This document shows, in pieces, positions 27,319-35,076 of a stretch of DNA of 64,000 bases. Origin of the DNA: Metabacillus niabensis (GTDB lineage Bacteria; Bacillota; Bacilli; Bacillales; Bacillaceae); contig NZ_JAIVLH010000017.1 in NCBI RefSeq assembly GCF_020524345.1, positions 1 to 64,000 of the forward strand, written 5' to 3'. Both the position numbers and the translations under genes were made by a program. The first letter of the stretch is position 1. The number at the start of each line of letters is the position of its first letter. Below the pieces are notes generated by a model. That model worked only from the letters and a program-made list of their open reading frames with translations, made no database searches and was not told the DNA's origin.

Positions 27319-27945
27319 ATGTCAAATGTATTATTTATTAAAGCAAATTCTCGCCCTGCAGATCAGGCTGTAAGTGTTAAATTATATGACGCTTTTGTAC
27401 ATTCTTACAAAGAAACTCACAAAGAAGATACAATCACAGAGCTTGATTTATTCCAAGAAAACCTTCCTTACTATGGAGTGGATGCAATTAACGGTATGTT
27501 TAAGCGTGCTAGAGGAATGGAATTAACAGCTGAAGAAGAAAAAGCTGCAAATTTAGTTCAAAAATATTTGGATCAATTCGTTGCAGCTGATAAAGTTGTA
27601 TTTGCATTCCCACTTTGGAATTTCACAGTTCCAGCTGTTTTACACACATACATGGATTATTTATCACAAGCTGGTACAACATTCAAATATACACCAGAAG
27701 GTCCTGTAGGCTTACTTTCAGAGAAAAAAGTAGCTCTTTTAAATGCTCGTGGCGGCGTGTATTCAGAAGGTCCAGCTGCTGCTGTAGAAATGTCTGTTAA
27801 CTATGTGAAAAATGTATTGGCATTCTGGGGAATCACGAATACAGCTGATGTAATCGTTGAAGGACATAATCAATTCCCGGATCGTGCAAACGAGATCATT
27901 GAAGACGGTATCCGTCAAGCTGCTGAATTAGCAAGCAAATTCTAA
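27319..27945 (+). CDS. azoR: FMN-dependent NADH-azoreductase
   Basis: A 208-residue flavodoxin-like quinone/azo reductase of the AcpD/AzoR family. Motifs include IKANSRP near the N-terminus (FMN phosphate binding), FAFPLWNFTVPAVLHTYMDYL near 95-115, and LNARGGVYSEGPA near 141. Enzymes of this family reduce quinones by two electrons and protect against electrophile stress. I chose ATG 27319 (MSNVLFIKANS), which has GGAGG at ideal spacing. An in-frame ATG at 27289 lacks one. A MarR-family gene follows in the same direction, consistent with quinone- or electrophile-responsive control. Confidence 0.93.
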   Translation: MSNVLFIKANSRPADQAVSVKLYDAFVHSYKETHKEDTITELDLFQENLPYYGVDAINGMFKRARGMELTAEEEKAANLVQKYLDQFVAADKVVFAFPLWNFTVPAVLHTYMDYLSQAGTTFKYTPEGPVGLLSEKKVALLNARGGVYSEGPAAAVEMSVNYVKNVLAFWGITNTADVIVEGHNQFPDRANEIIEDGIRQAAELASKF

Positions 27946-27956
27946 TTTTAGTCTCT

Positions 27957-27985
27957 AAAAAGCGAGTGAAAACACTCGCTTTTTT
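27957..27985 (+). terminator. Intrinsic terminator after azoR
   Basis: AAAAAGCGAGTG, loop AAAA, CACTCGCTTTTTT. The 8-bp core stem spans 27961-27980. Confidence 0.92.
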
Positions 27986-28028
27986 ATATACTCACTCTTC
28001 TCTTTCTAAGTACTTTTCTCCCATAAAA

Positions 28029-28057
28029 TTGACAATATAGTAACTTCTTACTAAACT
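28029..28057 (+). promoter_or_regulatory. marR promoter with embedded operator-like palindrome
   Basis: TTGACA (28029-28034), a 17-bp spacer and TAAACT (28052-28057) form a promoter. The perfect inverted repeat TAGTAA-CTTC-TTACTA (28038-28053) lies between the two hexamers and touches the -10. This is a typical place for autorepression by the downstream MarR-family protein. Confidence 0.6.
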
Positions 28058-28097
28058 TACATTAATGATATCTAGAATGATTAGGAGTTTACCGAAC

Positions 28098-28529
28098 ATG
28101 ACACTCTCGCTAAATGACTTAATTAGCATTTTTATCCACCAAACTGATTTAGAGCTCACAGGATATATAAAAAATAAATTAACACCCTTTAATATTGCTC
28201 CCGAACAGAATTTAATTATGATGTTACTTTGGGAAAAAGATGGACTTAGTCAAAATGAGGTTGCATGTAAACTAGATAAAGATAAAACAAACATTGCAAG
28301 AATGGCCTTTGGACTTGAGCAAAAAGGGTTTGTAAAAAGAATAAATTGTCCAAAGGACCGTCGTGTACAGCGATTATATTTGACAAAAGAAGGGCTGGAA
28401 TTAAAAGAACATATTATCCCTATTGCCAACCAGTTTAATTCACTACTTTGTCAAGATATAACAAATGAAGAACTGAAACAGATAAGACAAATATTATGTA
28501 AAATGAGAGCAAATTTAAAAAATTCATGA
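28098..28529 (+). CDS. MarR family transcriptional regulator
   Basis: A winged-helix dimeric regulator of about 143 residues. The DNA-binding helices lie around GLSQNEVACKLDKDKTNIARM, and the wing around KRINCPKDRRVQRLYLTKEG. The DRR in the wing is the family hallmark. One cysteine lies in the recognition region and two are elsewhere, so thiol sensing is possible but not shown. I preferred ATG 28098, which has TAGGAG upstream. Starting at 28065 would leave almost no leader after the predicted promoter. It probably regulates itself and perhaps azoR. Confidence 0.88.
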   Translation: MTLSLNDLISIFIHQTDLELTGYIKNKLTPFNIAPEQNLIMMLLWEKDGLSQNEVACKLDKDKTNIARMAFGLEQKGFVKRINCPKDRRVQRLYLTKEGLELKEHIIPIANQFNSLLCQDITNEELKQIRQILCKMRANLKNS

Positions 28530-28531
28530 CA

Positions 28532-28559
28532 AGAAGCCTGAAATAAGGCTTCTTTTTGT
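28532..28559 (+). terminator. Intrinsic terminator after marR
   Basis: AGAAGCCT (28532-28539) pairs with AGGCTTCT (28546-28553), followed by TTTTTGTTT. Confidence 0.92.
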
Positions 28560-28583
28560 TTACTTTAATGAACAATTGGGAAT
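28558..28583 (+). promoter_or_regulatory. Candidate SigB (general stress) promoter
   Basis: GTTTAC (28558-28563), 14 bp and GGGAAT (28578-28583) closely match the SigB consensus GTTTAA-N13-15-GGGWAW. It lies 87 bp before a short-chain dehydrogenase of a class known as general stress proteins. Confidence 0.55.
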
Positions 28584-28670
28584 AGAAATACCACACTACA
28601 ACATCATGAACATACTTTTAGATTTTCTTCACATAATAGGTAAACGATAAGATTATAGGAGGTAAAAACT

Positions 28671-29543
28671 TTGAGTACTAATCAAAATCAACAAAAACAA
28701 ACATTACCACCACAACACCAGGATGTTCAGCCCGGGCATGAGGATTTGATGAATCCAAAACCTACATTTGATGATCAATCATATACCGGAAGTGGAAAAT
28801 TAAAAGATAAAGTGGCCATTATTACAGGTGGAGACAGTGGAATTGGACGAGCAGTCGCAGTATTTTTTGCAAAAGAAGGAGCTAATGTTGTCATTTCCTA
28901 TTTAGATGAGCAAGAGGATGCTGAAGAAACAAAAAAACATATAGAAGCAGAAGGTCAAAAATGCCTGCTTGTTTCTGGAGATATCGGTGAGGAAACTGTA
29001 TGTCAACAAGTTGTGGCAAAAACAGTTGAAACTTTTGGACAAGTTGATATCTTAGTAAATAATGCAGCTGAGCAACACCCTCAAAAAGGAATTGAAGATA
29101 TTACAACTGAACAGCTTGAACGAACTTTCAAGACAAATATTTTCTCGTTTTTCCATTTAACAAAAGCTGTCCTTCCTCATTTCAAAAAAGGAAGTGCTAT
29201 TATTAACACCTCTTCTGTAACGGCTTATGCCGGAAATGAGCAGTTAATTGACTATTCTTCAACCAAAGGTGCGATTACTGCGTTCACTCGTTCGTTGGCC
29301 CTTAATCTAGCCGGTAAAGGAATCCGCGTGAATGCAGTGGCTCCCGGTCCAATTTGGACACCACTTATCCCATCTACGTTCCCGGCAGATCAAGTTGCAA
29401 CATTTGGTGCAAATACACCTATGAAGCGACCTGGACAACCTGAAGAACTTGCACCTGCTTACGTATTTTTGGCTAGTGATGATTCTTCCTATATGTCAGG
29501 GCAAACACTTCATGTGAATGGTGGAAAAATTGTTAATGGTTAG
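28671..29543 (+). CDS. Short-chain dehydrogenase, general-stress (GSP39/YhxC) type
   Basis: A 290-residue classical SDR with a hydrophilic 40-residue N-terminal extension rich in Gln and Pro, typical of the YdaD/YhxC stress-protein group. The cofactor motif TGGDSGIG is near residue 53, NNAAEQH near 130, and the catalytic Ser and YSSTK near 180-200. The C-terminus GQTLHVNGG is canonical. NAD(P) specificity and substrate are unknown. Translation starts at TTG 28671, supported by AGGAGG at ideal spacing. Control by SigB is suggested by the upstream promoter. Confidence 0.9.
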   Translation: MSTNQNQQKQTLPPQHQDVQPGHEDLMNPKPTFDDQSYTGSGKLKDKVAIITGGDSGIGRAVAVFFAKEGANVVISYLDEQEDAEETKKHIEAEGQKCLLVSGDIGEETVCQQVVAKTVETFGQVDILVNNAAEQHPQKGIEDITTEQLERTFKTNIFSFFHLTKAVLPHFKKGSAIINTSSVTAYAGNEQLIDYSSTKGAITAFTRSLALNLAGKGIRVNAVAPGPIWTPLIPSTFPADQVATFGANTPMKRPGQPEELAPAYVFLASDDSSYMSGQTLHVNGGKIVNG

Positions 29544-29660
29544 AAAAGCGCAATCGTCTTGATCAGGCCCGACAATCATAAGTTGATTTGGAATAGAAGG
29601 TGTTCTTTGCCTTCCAAATCAACTTATGACCTCGAGGGACTAGGCGCTGGAGCTGGACAC
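29544..29660 (+). repeat. Approximately 120-bp hairpin element, copy 3
   Basis: Starts AAAAGCGCAATCGTCTTGAT immediately after the SDR stop codon and ends GGCGCTGGAGCTGGACAC. The apical stem here is GTTGATTTGGAA with TTCCAAATCAAC, a third, internally complementary version. The trailing CCAACACTA is shared with copy 5. Confidence 0.85.
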
Positions 29661-29708
29661 CAACACTACGTACAGAATTTTATGCTTGCCTATCATTATA
29701 AAACAACA

Positions 29709-29737
29709 GGGACTGTTCTAAATGAACAGTCCCTTTC
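29709..29737. terminator. Convergent hairpin between SDR and GH13-like genes
   Basis: A perfect 10-bp stem, GGGACTGTTC (29709-29718) with GAACAGTCCC (29724-29733), followed by TTTCTAT on the plus strand. It probably serves both converging genes. Confidence 0.6.
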
Positions 29738-29741
29738 TATA

Positions 29742-31088
29742 TCAAGATTTCTGCTTTCCTTTTCTATAAGCCATGACCAAAAACAAAATAAACAATGTCG
29801 GAACGATGATAAAGACACTGATAAATGGTATATTTAACCCTGTTTTATCTTTTATTTCATATACTTCTGCAATTTCACGATCTATGATAAACTCGTATTC
29901 TTCATTTTCTTCTTCAAAAGTGTCACCAGTTAGCAAGCCTTCAAGTTTGTTATCTTCAGCTATTTCAGCGGCGGGTATTTTTACCTTTTGAGTCTCAGTC
30001 GTATTATTAATAGTTACAATCAGGGACTCATCCTGATATGATCGTTTAAAAATAATCATCCCGTCCTTTTCATATAAAACTTCATAATCTCCCCTTGTTA
30101 GTGCAGGAAACGTTTTTCTTACAATTGAAAGCTTTCCTAAATACTCAATCAATTCTTCATCTGATTGAAAATTCATTAAAGGACGGTTTGTCGGCGGATC
30201 TCCTCCATCGACAGCAATTTCTGAACCATAATAAACGAACGGAGTTCCCGGGATCGTATACATATAGGAGAAAGCCATTTTCAACCGAACACCCGGATGC
30301 TGATTATTTTCGATGGCATGTCTTGTAAAGCGGACTGTTCGATCATTATCAACATATGTACTTAGTAAAGGTGATGATTTGGCTACAATCTCCGTAATTG
30401 GTTGAAAAGATTGATCAACATTAGAAAATACACTTGCTGTTTCTTCATAAAAAGATTGATTCAGAATTGAATCAAACCCATTTTCCAGATAAGAAGAAAA
30501 AGCATTCTCATCTTTTGACTCAATTGATCCCACTAAGTAAAAATCCTTTTTGAGTTCTTCTAAGTCCTTGTGAAACTGATTCCAAACACTCACATCGATA
30601 CTGTCTGCTTGTTCGATATAGTATCCATCAACATCGGTTTCTTTTATCCACCATGATGCTGATTGTGTAAGATTTTGCTCGATTTCACCGTAATCCAACA
30701 ATAATTTCATATCCAGCTTGTGAGCTTCTTCTACAAGTTTCTTTACATCTTCAACCGTCCCTGCATGCTCGTCCATTGTTTTCACTTCAACTGCATTGTT
30801 TTCTTCATTAAAAATCGGGGAGAGAATGATTGAGGTAAACCCCATTTCATGAATATATTCAATTTTCTTAGTAATTCCTTCAATATCTCCTCCATGATAA
30901 GCAGTTGGATCCTCAAAATTGAGATCATTACCATCATTTTTAGAGTTTCCGTTATTAAATCGGTCAACGACAACATAGTAAGCAATTTCATCTTGCCATA
31001 CCCTCTCTTCTTTTTCAGCAGCATTCACGGGAATTGCGCCTAAAAGAAGAAACAGAATAAGCGAAAATTTGCCAGCACTTTTAAACAT
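29742..31088 (-). CDS. Membrane-anchored GH13-like protein, probably catalytically dead
   Basis: A 448-residue exported protein with signal peptide about 1-24, an alpha-amylase-like barrel and a C-terminal anchor (about 420-441, then RKGKQKS). WQDEIAYYVVVDRFNNG, YHGGD and GTPFVYYGSE mark it as GH13. Every catalytic motif is altered. Region I is DYGEIE instead of D-x-V-x-NH. Region II is GYYIEQADS, so nucleophile Asp becomes Glu159 and Arg becomes Tyr157. Region III is GSIE, with Ser188 at the acid/base position. Region IV is DNDRTVRF, without NHD. Only about 20 residues separate regions I and II. The frame is intact, so it is a conserved-looking pseudoenzyme rather than a pseudogene. A glycan-binding role is conceivable. 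Confidence 0.85.
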   Translation of the reverse strand: MFKSAGKFSLILFLLLGAIPVNAAEKEERVWQDEIAYYVVVDRFNNGNSKNDGNDLNFEDPTAYHGGDIEGITKKIEYIHEMGFTSIILSPIFNEENNAVEVKTMDEHAGTVEDVKKLVEEAHKLDMKLLLDYGEIEQNLTQSASWWIKETDVDGYYIEQADSIDVSVWNQFHKDLEELKKDFYLVGSIESKDENAFSSYLENGFDSILNQSFYEETASVFSNVDQSFQPITEIVAKSSPLLSTYVDNDRTVRFTRHAIENNQHPGVRLKMAFSYMYTIPGTPFVYYGSEIAVDGGDPPTNRPLMNFQSDEELIEYLGKLSIVRKTFPALTRGDYEVLYEKDGMIIFKRSYQDESLIVTINNTTETQKVKIPAAEIAEDNKLEGLLTGDTFEEENEEYEFIIDREIAEVYEIKDKTGLNIPFISVFIIVPTLFILFLVMAYRKGKQKS

Positions 31089-31435
31089 CTTGGTCCGTTC
31101 CTCCTATATTCTATATCTCTACGTTCTTAAGAGTATCGCTTTGTGTCATATACCGTCAAATTTTTTTAGATTCTTTCAATTTTTTAGTAATGCTGTTTTA
31201 GGTTTCAAATAGTTTCCAGTATCACCTAGTTGGATTTCAATTGCTTGTTTGATTTACCATGAACTTTCCTTAAATTTGTCAGTATCTAGTACGATGGAAG
31301 AAGAAAAAGTTATGCTGCTAATCACCTCCATTACATGAACCCATCTTTTTTCATGTATAAAATACATAATCGTTTCAGTATAAAATTAGTAATAATGTGC
31401 AAATTAGTATTATTTAGATGAAGGGATCACATACT
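31089..31435. other. Divergent intergenic region, GH13-like gene/ger operon
   Basis: Upstream of the minus-strand gene lies a good TAGGAGG site. For the ger operon, TGTATA (31354-31359), 16 bp and CAGTATA (31376-31382) loosely resemble a SigG promoter, the forespore sigma factor expected for germinant receptors. The match is partial. No RNA gene or repeat was recognised. Confidence 0.35.
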
Positions 31436-32770
31436 ATGGATCGATTAGTTGAGGAAATACAATCTGTGCTTGGAAATAATGAAGATTTTGTTCAGTCAAG
31501 GGATTATCTTGCTGATACATCTGTTATCCTATTAGGTTTTAGTACTCTAGTTGATTTTACAAAAACCAAAATGACCCTCCAAAAACATTCAGAAAGTTTC
31601 ATTTCTCAAGATAGGTCTTCTGATGATTTATGGTGTGCAATAGGCAAACTAATCGAAGGTGATGTTAAGGAAGCTATTTCATCCATATATGTAGGCAAAC
31701 TAGTTATTATTATCGAGAATACCAGTCGGTTTATCATTATGGATCCTGTATCTAAACAACTAGATCGTTCCATTGAGTCGCCTTCAAATGAAAATGTCAT
31801 TCAAGGTCCATTAAATTCTTTTACGGAGAATATTGATATAAATATCGGTATTGTTCGTAAACAAGTGAACTCGAATGAATTACACTTAAAAACATACTCA
31901 TCAGGACACAATGTGAAAAAAAAACTTTCCTTGTTTTATATAGACGGCAAAGCTGATACAAAATTATTAGACAACCTTATGGAACATATTGAAAAAAATA
32001 TTAATATGGAGATTGATGATTTGCAAGGATTATCAAATATGATGGGTTTTCGAAGCTGGGACGCAGTTTCGAAATTTAATACAACTGAATTGCCTCTTTA
32101 TGCCGTTCAATTTCTGAAAAAAGGAAGAGTTATTCTTTTTGTGGATCAATTCCCTTTTGCGCTTATTCTTCCTAGCCATCTAACAGATATGTTCATTCTT
32201 GAAAATGATCGAAATTTCCCTCTCCCCATAATGGTTTCCATTCGATTCGTAAGAGTTATAGGTCTTTTGGTAACGCTGATCAGTCCTGGTTTGTATGTAG
32301 CACTCGTTGCAGTTAATCCTGAAATTTTACAGATACAGCTTGCCTTGTCTGTTGCCCAGAGCCGTGAAGGAGTTCCATATCCTGCATTAGTCGAAATTAT
32401 TCTCATGCTTGTTATTCTTGAATTAATTTTGGAAGCTAGTGTCAGGCTCCCCAAATCCATTGGCCCTACGATTACAATGGTAGGAGGGATTATTCTAGGA
32501 CAAGCTGTTGTTGAAGCTAAATTGGTCAGCAATCTCCTAATCATTATTCTTGCAGCTACTACCATTGCCAATTCAACAATTGTCGGTTTTCAAAACTCTG
32601 TTTCCATCAGATTATTTAAATATGTCATTGTGTTTCTTGCATCCATTTTCGGCTTATTAGGCATTGTAGCAGGCGTTGTATTAATTGGAGCTTACTTAGC
32701 GAGTATCAACACCTATGGTAGGTCCTATCTAGACATAAACATGAAAGGGACTGAAAACAACAGTGAATAA
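31436..32770 (+). CDS. Spore germinant receptor A subunit (GerAA family)
   Basis: A 444-residue GerA-family A subunit. An N-terminal soluble region (about 1-245) includes LYAVQFLKKGRVILFVDQFPFALILPS. A C-terminal membrane region of four to five segments begins near SPGLYVALVAVNPE and contains PYPALVEIILMLVILELILEAS and GGIILGQAVVEA. It is a little shorter than most family members (about 480). ATG 31436 (MDRLVEEIQ) has AAGGGA upstream. ATG 31418 would add six residues. With the next two overlapping genes it forms a canonical A-B-C receptor for nutrient germinants in the spore inner membrane. Germinant specificity cannot be read. Confidence 0.92.
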   Translation: MDRLVEEIQSVLGNNEDFVQSRDYLADTSVILLGFSTLVDFTKTKMTLQKHSESFISQDRSSDDLWCAIGKLIEGDVKEAISSIYVGKLVIIIENTSRFIIMDPVSKQLDRSIESPSNENVIQGPLNSFTENIDINIGIVRKQVNSNELHLKTYSSGHNVKKKLSLFYIDGKADTKLLDNLMEHIEKNINMEIDDLQGLSNMMGFRSWDAVSKFNTTELPLYAVQFLKKGRVILFVDQFPFALILPSHLTDMFILENDRNFPLPIMVSIRFVRVIGLLVTLISPGLYVALVAVNPEILQIQLALSVAQSREGVPYPALVEIILMLVILELILEASVRLPKSIGPTITMVGGIILGQAVVEAKLVSNLLIIILAATTIANSTIVGFQNSVSIRLFKYVIVFLASIFGLLGIVAGVVLIGAYLASINTYGRSYLDINMKGTENNSE

Positions 32771-33839
32771 AAGTTTACATGTCATGATATTATATATTTT
32801 AACCCATTTGGGACTCATTTTCTTTATGTACCCGGGAAATATAATTTCAAGTACAGAGCAGGGCCACTGGCTTCCAATTCTATTAGGAATAATCGTTCAT
32901 TTTACTTTTTTATTTGTTTATATGAAGGGACTAAGTTTCTTTCCAAAAAAAGATATTATTACGATCTATACAGAGATTGGAAAAGGTAAAGCTCTCCTAT
33001 TTCTTATCCCTATTTTCATTTATTTCATTATGATTTTATTAATAACCGTACGTGCTTACGCAGAAATTATTACAATCGTCTTTTTATCCAACACTCCCAT
33101 ATGGGCCATCATGTTATTATTACTATCTATCTCAACTTATATTGCTTCAAATGGAGTTGAAGTCATTTTTCGTACAGGGTTTCTCTTATCCATCCTATTT
33201 CTTCCGATCATTTTATTTATCTTCTTTACTTCTTTTCAAAATGTTGATTGGAGATATGCCATCCCTTTTGATACTGATTTTCTATTCATTACAAAACGTC
33301 ACTACTTAGAAAGTTTTTTTGCCTTCTCTGGAGGGTTTCTGTTTCTTGGCTTTATTCAACCCTATTTCTCTTACAGTAGAAAATCGATTTTATGGGCAGC
33401 TGCAATCCTGATTCCTTTTTTTATATTTTCTGTTTATATCCCCATTCTTACATTTGGGCAGGCCACTTCGGCAACAACATTCCTCCCTTATGTTGTTGTG
33501 GTAGACGCCATAAATATTAATTGGTTGATGTTTGATAGGGTCACGATGTTTTTTTTGTTAAGTTTACTATCTTTTATTATGCTTTACCTATCTCTCGTGA
33601 CATGGAAAACACTCCGGATATTAAGTCATTACATTCCATCGATCAAACCAGTTAACCAGGTGATCACACTTTCAGTAGTAGTGTATTTTTTATGTTTCTT
33701 GATTCCGGGATGGGAGGATATTGAAAAGCTATTTTGGTGGAATACTTTTTTACGATTTTATATCTTAATAGCAGTTCCCTTATCTATCTATTTCTTTGGA
33801 TCTCGTATTAAGAGGAAGGGTAAAAATGAAACCATATAA
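32763..33839 (+). CDS. Spore germinant receptor B subunit (GerAB family permease)
   Basis: A 358-residue polytopic protein with about ten hydrophobic segments, belonging to the APC-superfamily spore permease group. FFMYPGNIIS in the first segment and LFWWNTFLRFYILIAVPL near the end fit the family. It starts at GTG 32763, overlapping the A-subunit stop by 8 bp, so translation is coupled. B subunits are thought to bind the germinant. Position between A and C subunits makes the assignment secure. Confidence 0.92.
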   Translation: MNKSLHVMILYILTHLGLIFFMYPGNIISSTEQGHWLPILLGIIVHFTFLFVYMKGLSFFPKKDIITIYTEIGKGKALLFLIPIFIYFIMILLITVRAYAEIITIVFLSNTPIWAIMLLLLSISTYIASNGVEVIFRTGFLLSILFLPIILFIFFTSFQNVDWRYAIPFDTDFLFITKRHYLESFFAFSGGFLFLGFIQPYFSYSRKSILWAAAILIPFFIFSVYIPILTFGQATSATTFLPYVVVVDAININWLMFDRVTMFFLLSLLSFIMLYLSLVTWKTLRILSHYIPSIKPVNQVITLSVVVYFLCFLIPGWEDIEKLFWWNTFLRFYILIAVPLSIYFFGSRIKRKGKNETI

Positions 33840-34905
33840 TTTAATGTCAAAAGCGACTATCGTTTTTTGTTTATTTTTGCTAATTCTCCCCCTAAGCGGC
33901 TGCTGGGATAATAGGGATATCAATCATCGAGTGCTACCTGTAGTCCTTGGTGTATCTTTGATTGACGAACAATACAGGGTTTTCTTAGAGATTCCTGAGC
34001 CTGAAAAAGATACAACAAATATCAAAATTATATCCGGAACAGGAGAAACAATTACAAAAGCGGTCGATACAATAAGCAGAAATTTAGAGAGCAGTGTAGA
34101 CTTACTTCATGTAAAACTAATATTGATTGATCGGAAAACTGCTGAAGAAGGGGTGAAAGATATTATCGCCGGCTTTATGCGATCGCGAGAAGTATCACCA
34201 AAAGCATTAGTGGCTATATGCAATCAGAATATAGATGAGTTTTTTTCAAAACTGTCAGATTTAAAGGAAATTCATGGAACTTCCATGTTCGATTTTTTTG
34301 AAAAAAATGCAGGATGGAATCCTGATATCGCTCTTACAAGGATATGGGAGGTATACCGTAGTATCCATTCTTATACACGTGATATTGCTATCCCTCTAAT
34401 TGTTACTGGCAAAATGACAGCAATTGAACAATCTGGTTCAGCTGTAATAAAGAATGGAAAGATGGTAGAACAAATCAGTGCTGATGAAACCCTGCTATTT
34501 AATTCTTTTGACGGAGAAAGTACCAATGGTAACATTGAAGTTTTGAATCATGCAAGTGTTATGATCATTGGCAATTCTATGCGCCATAAAAGCGAATTAA
34601 TTGATAAGCAGCCTATTTTGCAAAGCCGTATCGATTTAAAAGTCGTCATCCTTGAAACAAGAGGAAACGCCTCTTCGACATTAATTAAGAAGGAATTGAA
34701 CAAACTCTTAACCGACAGATTTAATAATATGTTTGCCAAAATACAAAAGAGTGAAGCCGATATTTTAGGTTTAGGACAGTTTTACCGCAACAAACTGACT
34801 CGAAAAGAATTAAAAAATTGGAGATCGGTATACTATCCAAATATGAAAATGAATATTCAATTCCACATTGACATTCAAAATGAAGGATACTTAAAAACAA
34901 CATAA
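33826..34905 (+). CDS. Spore germinant receptor C subunit (GerAC family lipoprotein)
   Basis: A 359-residue lipoprotein. After MKPYNLMSKA a hydrophobic stretch ends in lipobox LSGC, followed by the family hallmark WDNRDINHRV. The middle contains a typical LLHVKLILIDRKTAEEGV segment and the C-terminal domain ends with RSVYYPNMKMNIQF. ATG 33826 is preferred for its GGAAGGG site. An in-frame ATG at 33796 would precede the signal peptide by ten residues. It overlaps the B-subunit gene by 14 bp. Lipidation requires Lgt for receptor function in relatives. Confidence 0.92.
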   Translation: MKPYNLMSKATIVFCLFLLILPLSGCWDNRDINHRVLPVVLGVSLIDEQYRVFLEIPEPEKDTTNIKIISGTGETITKAVDTISRNLESSVDLLHVKLILIDRKTAEEGVKDIIAGFMRSREVSPKALVAICNQNIDEFFSKLSDLKEIHGTSMFDFFEKNAGWNPDIALTRIWEVYRSIHSYTRDIAIPLIVTGKMTAIEQSGSAVIKNGKMVEQISADETLLFNSFDGESTNGNIEVLNHASVMIIGNSMRHKSELIDKQPILQSRIDLKVVILETRGNASSTLIKKELNKLLTDRFNNMFAKIQKSEADILGLGQFYRNKLTRKELKNWRSVYYPNMKMNIQFHIDIQNEGYLKTT

Positions 34906-35076
34906 TATGAAAATGTCAGTAGAATAGTTATACCTCCTTTTTGTATATAATTATATCTCGAACAATAATTAGAAATTATGGTCAAGATATAAAAATAAAT
35001 ACATTTCCCTTGTATCTCCTGTTTATTATAGGAGAAATCTTAATCATACAAATTCATTTAAGATAAAGGAGTCGTT

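Noticed and set aside
29559-29837. 92-codon open frame on the plus strand
   Set aside because: It runs through hairpin element copy 3, a terminator and the antisense end of the GH13-like gene.
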